In this document: piece by piece, positions 6,871-8,359 of the stretch | Layout: each line of letters opens with the position of its first letter | How positions within the stretch are numbered: position 1 is the stretch's first letter | Origin: DATJXG01 sp035500455 | GTDB lineage: Bacteria > Acidobacteriota > Terriglobia > Terriglobales > Acidobacteriaceae | Direction of reading: 5' to 3' | Length of the DNA: 8,359 nucleotides | NCBI GenBank assembly: GCA_035500455.1 | Contig: DATJXG010000372.1 | Location: forward strand, 1-8,359 | The notes under the pieces: generated by a model | The model's database searches: none | Seen by the model: the letters and a program-made list of their open reading frames with translations, nothing else | Told to the model about the DNA's origin: nothing | Translations under genes and position numbers: made by a program

Positions 6871-8359
6871 CCGGACTGGACGCTTCCTTAACTTTAAGAA
6901 TTTGATCCGCAGCCACAGATTCCAGCCGCTGCACGATGCCGCTGGGCCAGGCAATCTCCAGCAGTCGGACCTTCTTCGACGCGCCCAAGCCAAAATGCGC
7001 CCGCTTGTCGCTGGCTGAGAGATAACTTCCGGCCGTACTTACAAACCCATATTGTTCAGGCCCGCCATCCGGAATTACGTGGAGGGTCGCGCCAATTCCA
7101 TCGCGATTGCTGCTCTTGCCCACCAGTTGAACCAGGAGCCAGTGGTTGCCGTTCCGTCCCTGATTGCGCAGGATGATGGGGCCGGCATCGTGGCAGTTGA
7201 TGGCGATATCGATGAATCCATCGTTGTCGATGTCCCCGAACGCCGCGCCCCGGGCTGTGTTCGGAATGGTGAATATCTCGCCGCTTTGCCGTGACACGTC
7301 ATGGAACTTGCCGCCGGTATTTTTGAGCAGCAGCGGTGGCTCGCGATAATGAAGCCCGGGGTCGGTCAGATCGATGTTGTCCATCACGTGTCCCTGCGCC
7401 ACGAAGAGATCGCGCCACCCGTCGTTGTCATAATCGAACAGCTTCGCGCCCCAGCCCGAGTGCTGAATGGTGAATCCGCCAACGCCGCTGGGGTCGGTTG
7501 CGTCTTCGAATGTTCCCTTGTTGTTGTGGAAGAGCGCGTATTTCTGGTTGGCGAGCGCGTTCACGAAGACGTCGGGCCATCCGTCGTTATCGTAGTCGGC
7601 GAAATCCACCCCCATGCCGGCGAAGACTTTGCCATTTTCGTTGTATGCCAGTCCGGCGGTCAGTCCTTCCTCCTTGAACGTGCCATCACGCCGGTTGCGA
7701 AAAAGCTGTTCGGGAAACGAATCGTTGGCCACAAAGATATCGGGCCAGCCGTCGCGGTCGAAATCGTTAACCGCGATTCCCAGGCCCTTGCCCGGCGATG
7801 CGGCAAGCCCGCACTCCTTTGAGACATCGGTGAACGTGCCGTCGCCGTTGTTGTGATAGACGAGATAAGTTGTCGGCTCGAACTGGTCGGGATGGCAGTA
7901 CGCGCGGTAGCCCGGACGATATAACCCACAATAGATGTTGGAAGAGAACTCCCACTGCAAGTAACGAGTGACGATCAGATCCAGCCGGCCGTCGCGGTCG
8001 TAGTCCACAAAGCAGGCGCCGGTGCACCATCCGTTGCCCGCCACGCCGGCCCGGGCGGTTACGTCGGTGAATGTGCCGTCGCCGTTGTTGTGGTACAGAA
8101 TGTTTCCGCCGAGGTTGGTGACCAGGAGATCCACGTTGCCATCGTTGTCGTAGTCGCCGGTGGCGACTCCCATGCCGTAGGAGTGGCCGCGCACGCCCGC
8201 GGCCTCGGTCACGTCGGTAAACGTTCCGTCGCCATTGTTGCGGTACAGCCGGTTCCAGAACCGGGCATCGGATTTGTCGGGCATTTTGCCTTTGGGCATG
8301 GGGTCGAGAATCTTTGCCCCGTTGACGAAGAAGAGATCGAGACGGCCGTCGTTGTTGTA
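6845..8359 (-). CDS. Second CRTAC1-like FG-GAP/ASPIC-UnbV protein (5'-truncated by window edge)
   Basis: A paralogue of the 5030-6823 product. The frame is open to the last base of the window, where YNNDGRLDLFFVNG is the rest of a calcium loop, so the ATG at 8299 is internal. 504 residues are visible; by comparison with the neighbour roughly 100, including an expected signal peptide, are missing. Seven loops are seen: the edge one, then D-x-D-x-DG starts at fragment residues 69, 119, 199, 255, 309 and 376. Between loops the motif [LV]Y[RH]NNGDGTFTDV recurs three times almost unchanged. A Cys pair (CGLYRPGYRAYC) lies between loops 3 and 4. YNENGKVFAGMGV matches the neighbour's YNEDGREQAGMGV. 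The ASPIC/UnbV domain spans about 415-480 (SNRDGIGATL, AGSYLSASDKRAHFGLG), followed by a short Ser/Lys-rich tail. Like its neighbour it is probably exported and Ca-dependent. The stop is 21 bp from that of the convergent paralogue. Confidence 0.94.
   Translation of the reverse strand, partial: YNNDGRLDLFFVNGAKILDPMPKGKMPDKSDARFWNRLYRNNGDGTFTDVTEAAGVRGHSYGMGVATGDYDNDGNVDLLVTNLGGNILYHNNGDGTFTDVTARAGVAGNGWCTGACFVDYDRDGRLDLIVTRYLQWEFSSNIYCGLYRPGYRAYCHPDQFEPTTYLVYHNNGDGTFTDVSKECGLAASPGKGLGIAVNDFDRDGWPDIFVANDSFPEQLFRNRRDGTFKEEGLTAGLAYNENGKVFAGMGVDFADYDNDGWPDVFVNALANQKYALFHNNKGTFEDATDPSGVGGFTIQHSGWGAKLFDYDNDGWRDLFVAQGHVMDNIDLTDPGLHYREPPLLLKNTGGKFHDVSRQSGEIFTIPNTARGAAFGDIDNDGFIDIAINCHDAGPIILRNQGRNGNHWLLVQLVGKSSNRDGIGATLHVIPDGGPEQYGFVSTAGSYLSASDKRAHFGLGASKKVRLLEIAWPSGIVQRLESVAADQILKVKEASSPEKSKSSTP
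7827..8242 (-). repeat. Three near-identical 29-bp coding repeats in the second CRTAC1-like gene
   Basis: Copies at 7827-7855, 8064-8092 and 8214-8242 encode the NNGDGTFTDV blade motif. The first two differ at one base and the third at a few. They fall at the same place in successive propeller blades, so they are intragenic blade duplications, not independent elements. Confidence 0.7.

Noticed and set aside
7301..7822. Open frame of 173 codons on the + strand inside the second CRTAC1-like gene
   Set aside because: It is antisense to clear FG-GAP coding sequence; its valine-rich repeats are the reverse reading of the D-N-D-G loops.
7827..8242. Spaced near-identical repeats that could suggest a CRISPR-like array
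   Set aside because: The repeats are in frame, encode the same blade motif, and have unequal coding spacers.
8297..8299. ATG as the true start of the second CRTAC1-like gene
   Set aside because: The 20 codons upstream to the window edge encode the end of a canonical calcium loop in frame.

Overview
The window is a GC-rich, densely coding stretch of bacterial chromosome with five protein genes and no RNA genes, mobile elements or CRISPR. A long secreted TPR protein, two secreted FG-GAP/VCBS proteins with ASPIC/UnbV (CRTAC1-like) domains, a GH29 alpha-L-fucosidase and an FCD-type GntR regulator together are typical of soil Acidobacteriota, and less specifically of Planctomycetota or Verrucomicrobiota. 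This placement is inference from gene content; no phylogenetic marker is present.

Layout, left to right. (1) Positions 1-1404, + strand: GH29 alpha-L-fucosidase, N-terminus cut by the window edge. (2) Positions 1447-2163, - strand: GntR/FCD transcriptional regulator, convergent with the fucosidase, TTG start behind a strong Shine-Dalgarno, and a plausible promoter of its own. (3) Positions 2287-4869, - strand: secreted protein of about 860 residues, almost entirely tetratricopeptide repeats (about 22). (4) A divergent control region of about 160 bp, 4870-5029. (5) Positions 5030-6823, + strand: complete secreted CRTAC1-like protein with seven calcium-loop motifs and a C-terminal ASPIC/UnbV domain. 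(6) Positions 6845-8359, - strand: a second CRTAC1-like paralogue, tail-to-tail with the first, N-terminus cut by the right edge.

How the genes may work together. The TPR protein and the first CRTAC1-like protein are transcribed divergently from one short region and both carry export signals. With the second propeller paralogue next door, the right two thirds looks like an extracytoplasmic module of TPR scaffold plus Ca-binding beta-propellers. No enzyme activity can be assigned to it from sequence. The left part is a separate carbohydrate-utilisation piece: an enzyme that removes fucose from glycans, and a GntR regulator that may or may not control it. All intergenic gaps are under 165 bp, so no long non-coding stretch remains unexplained.
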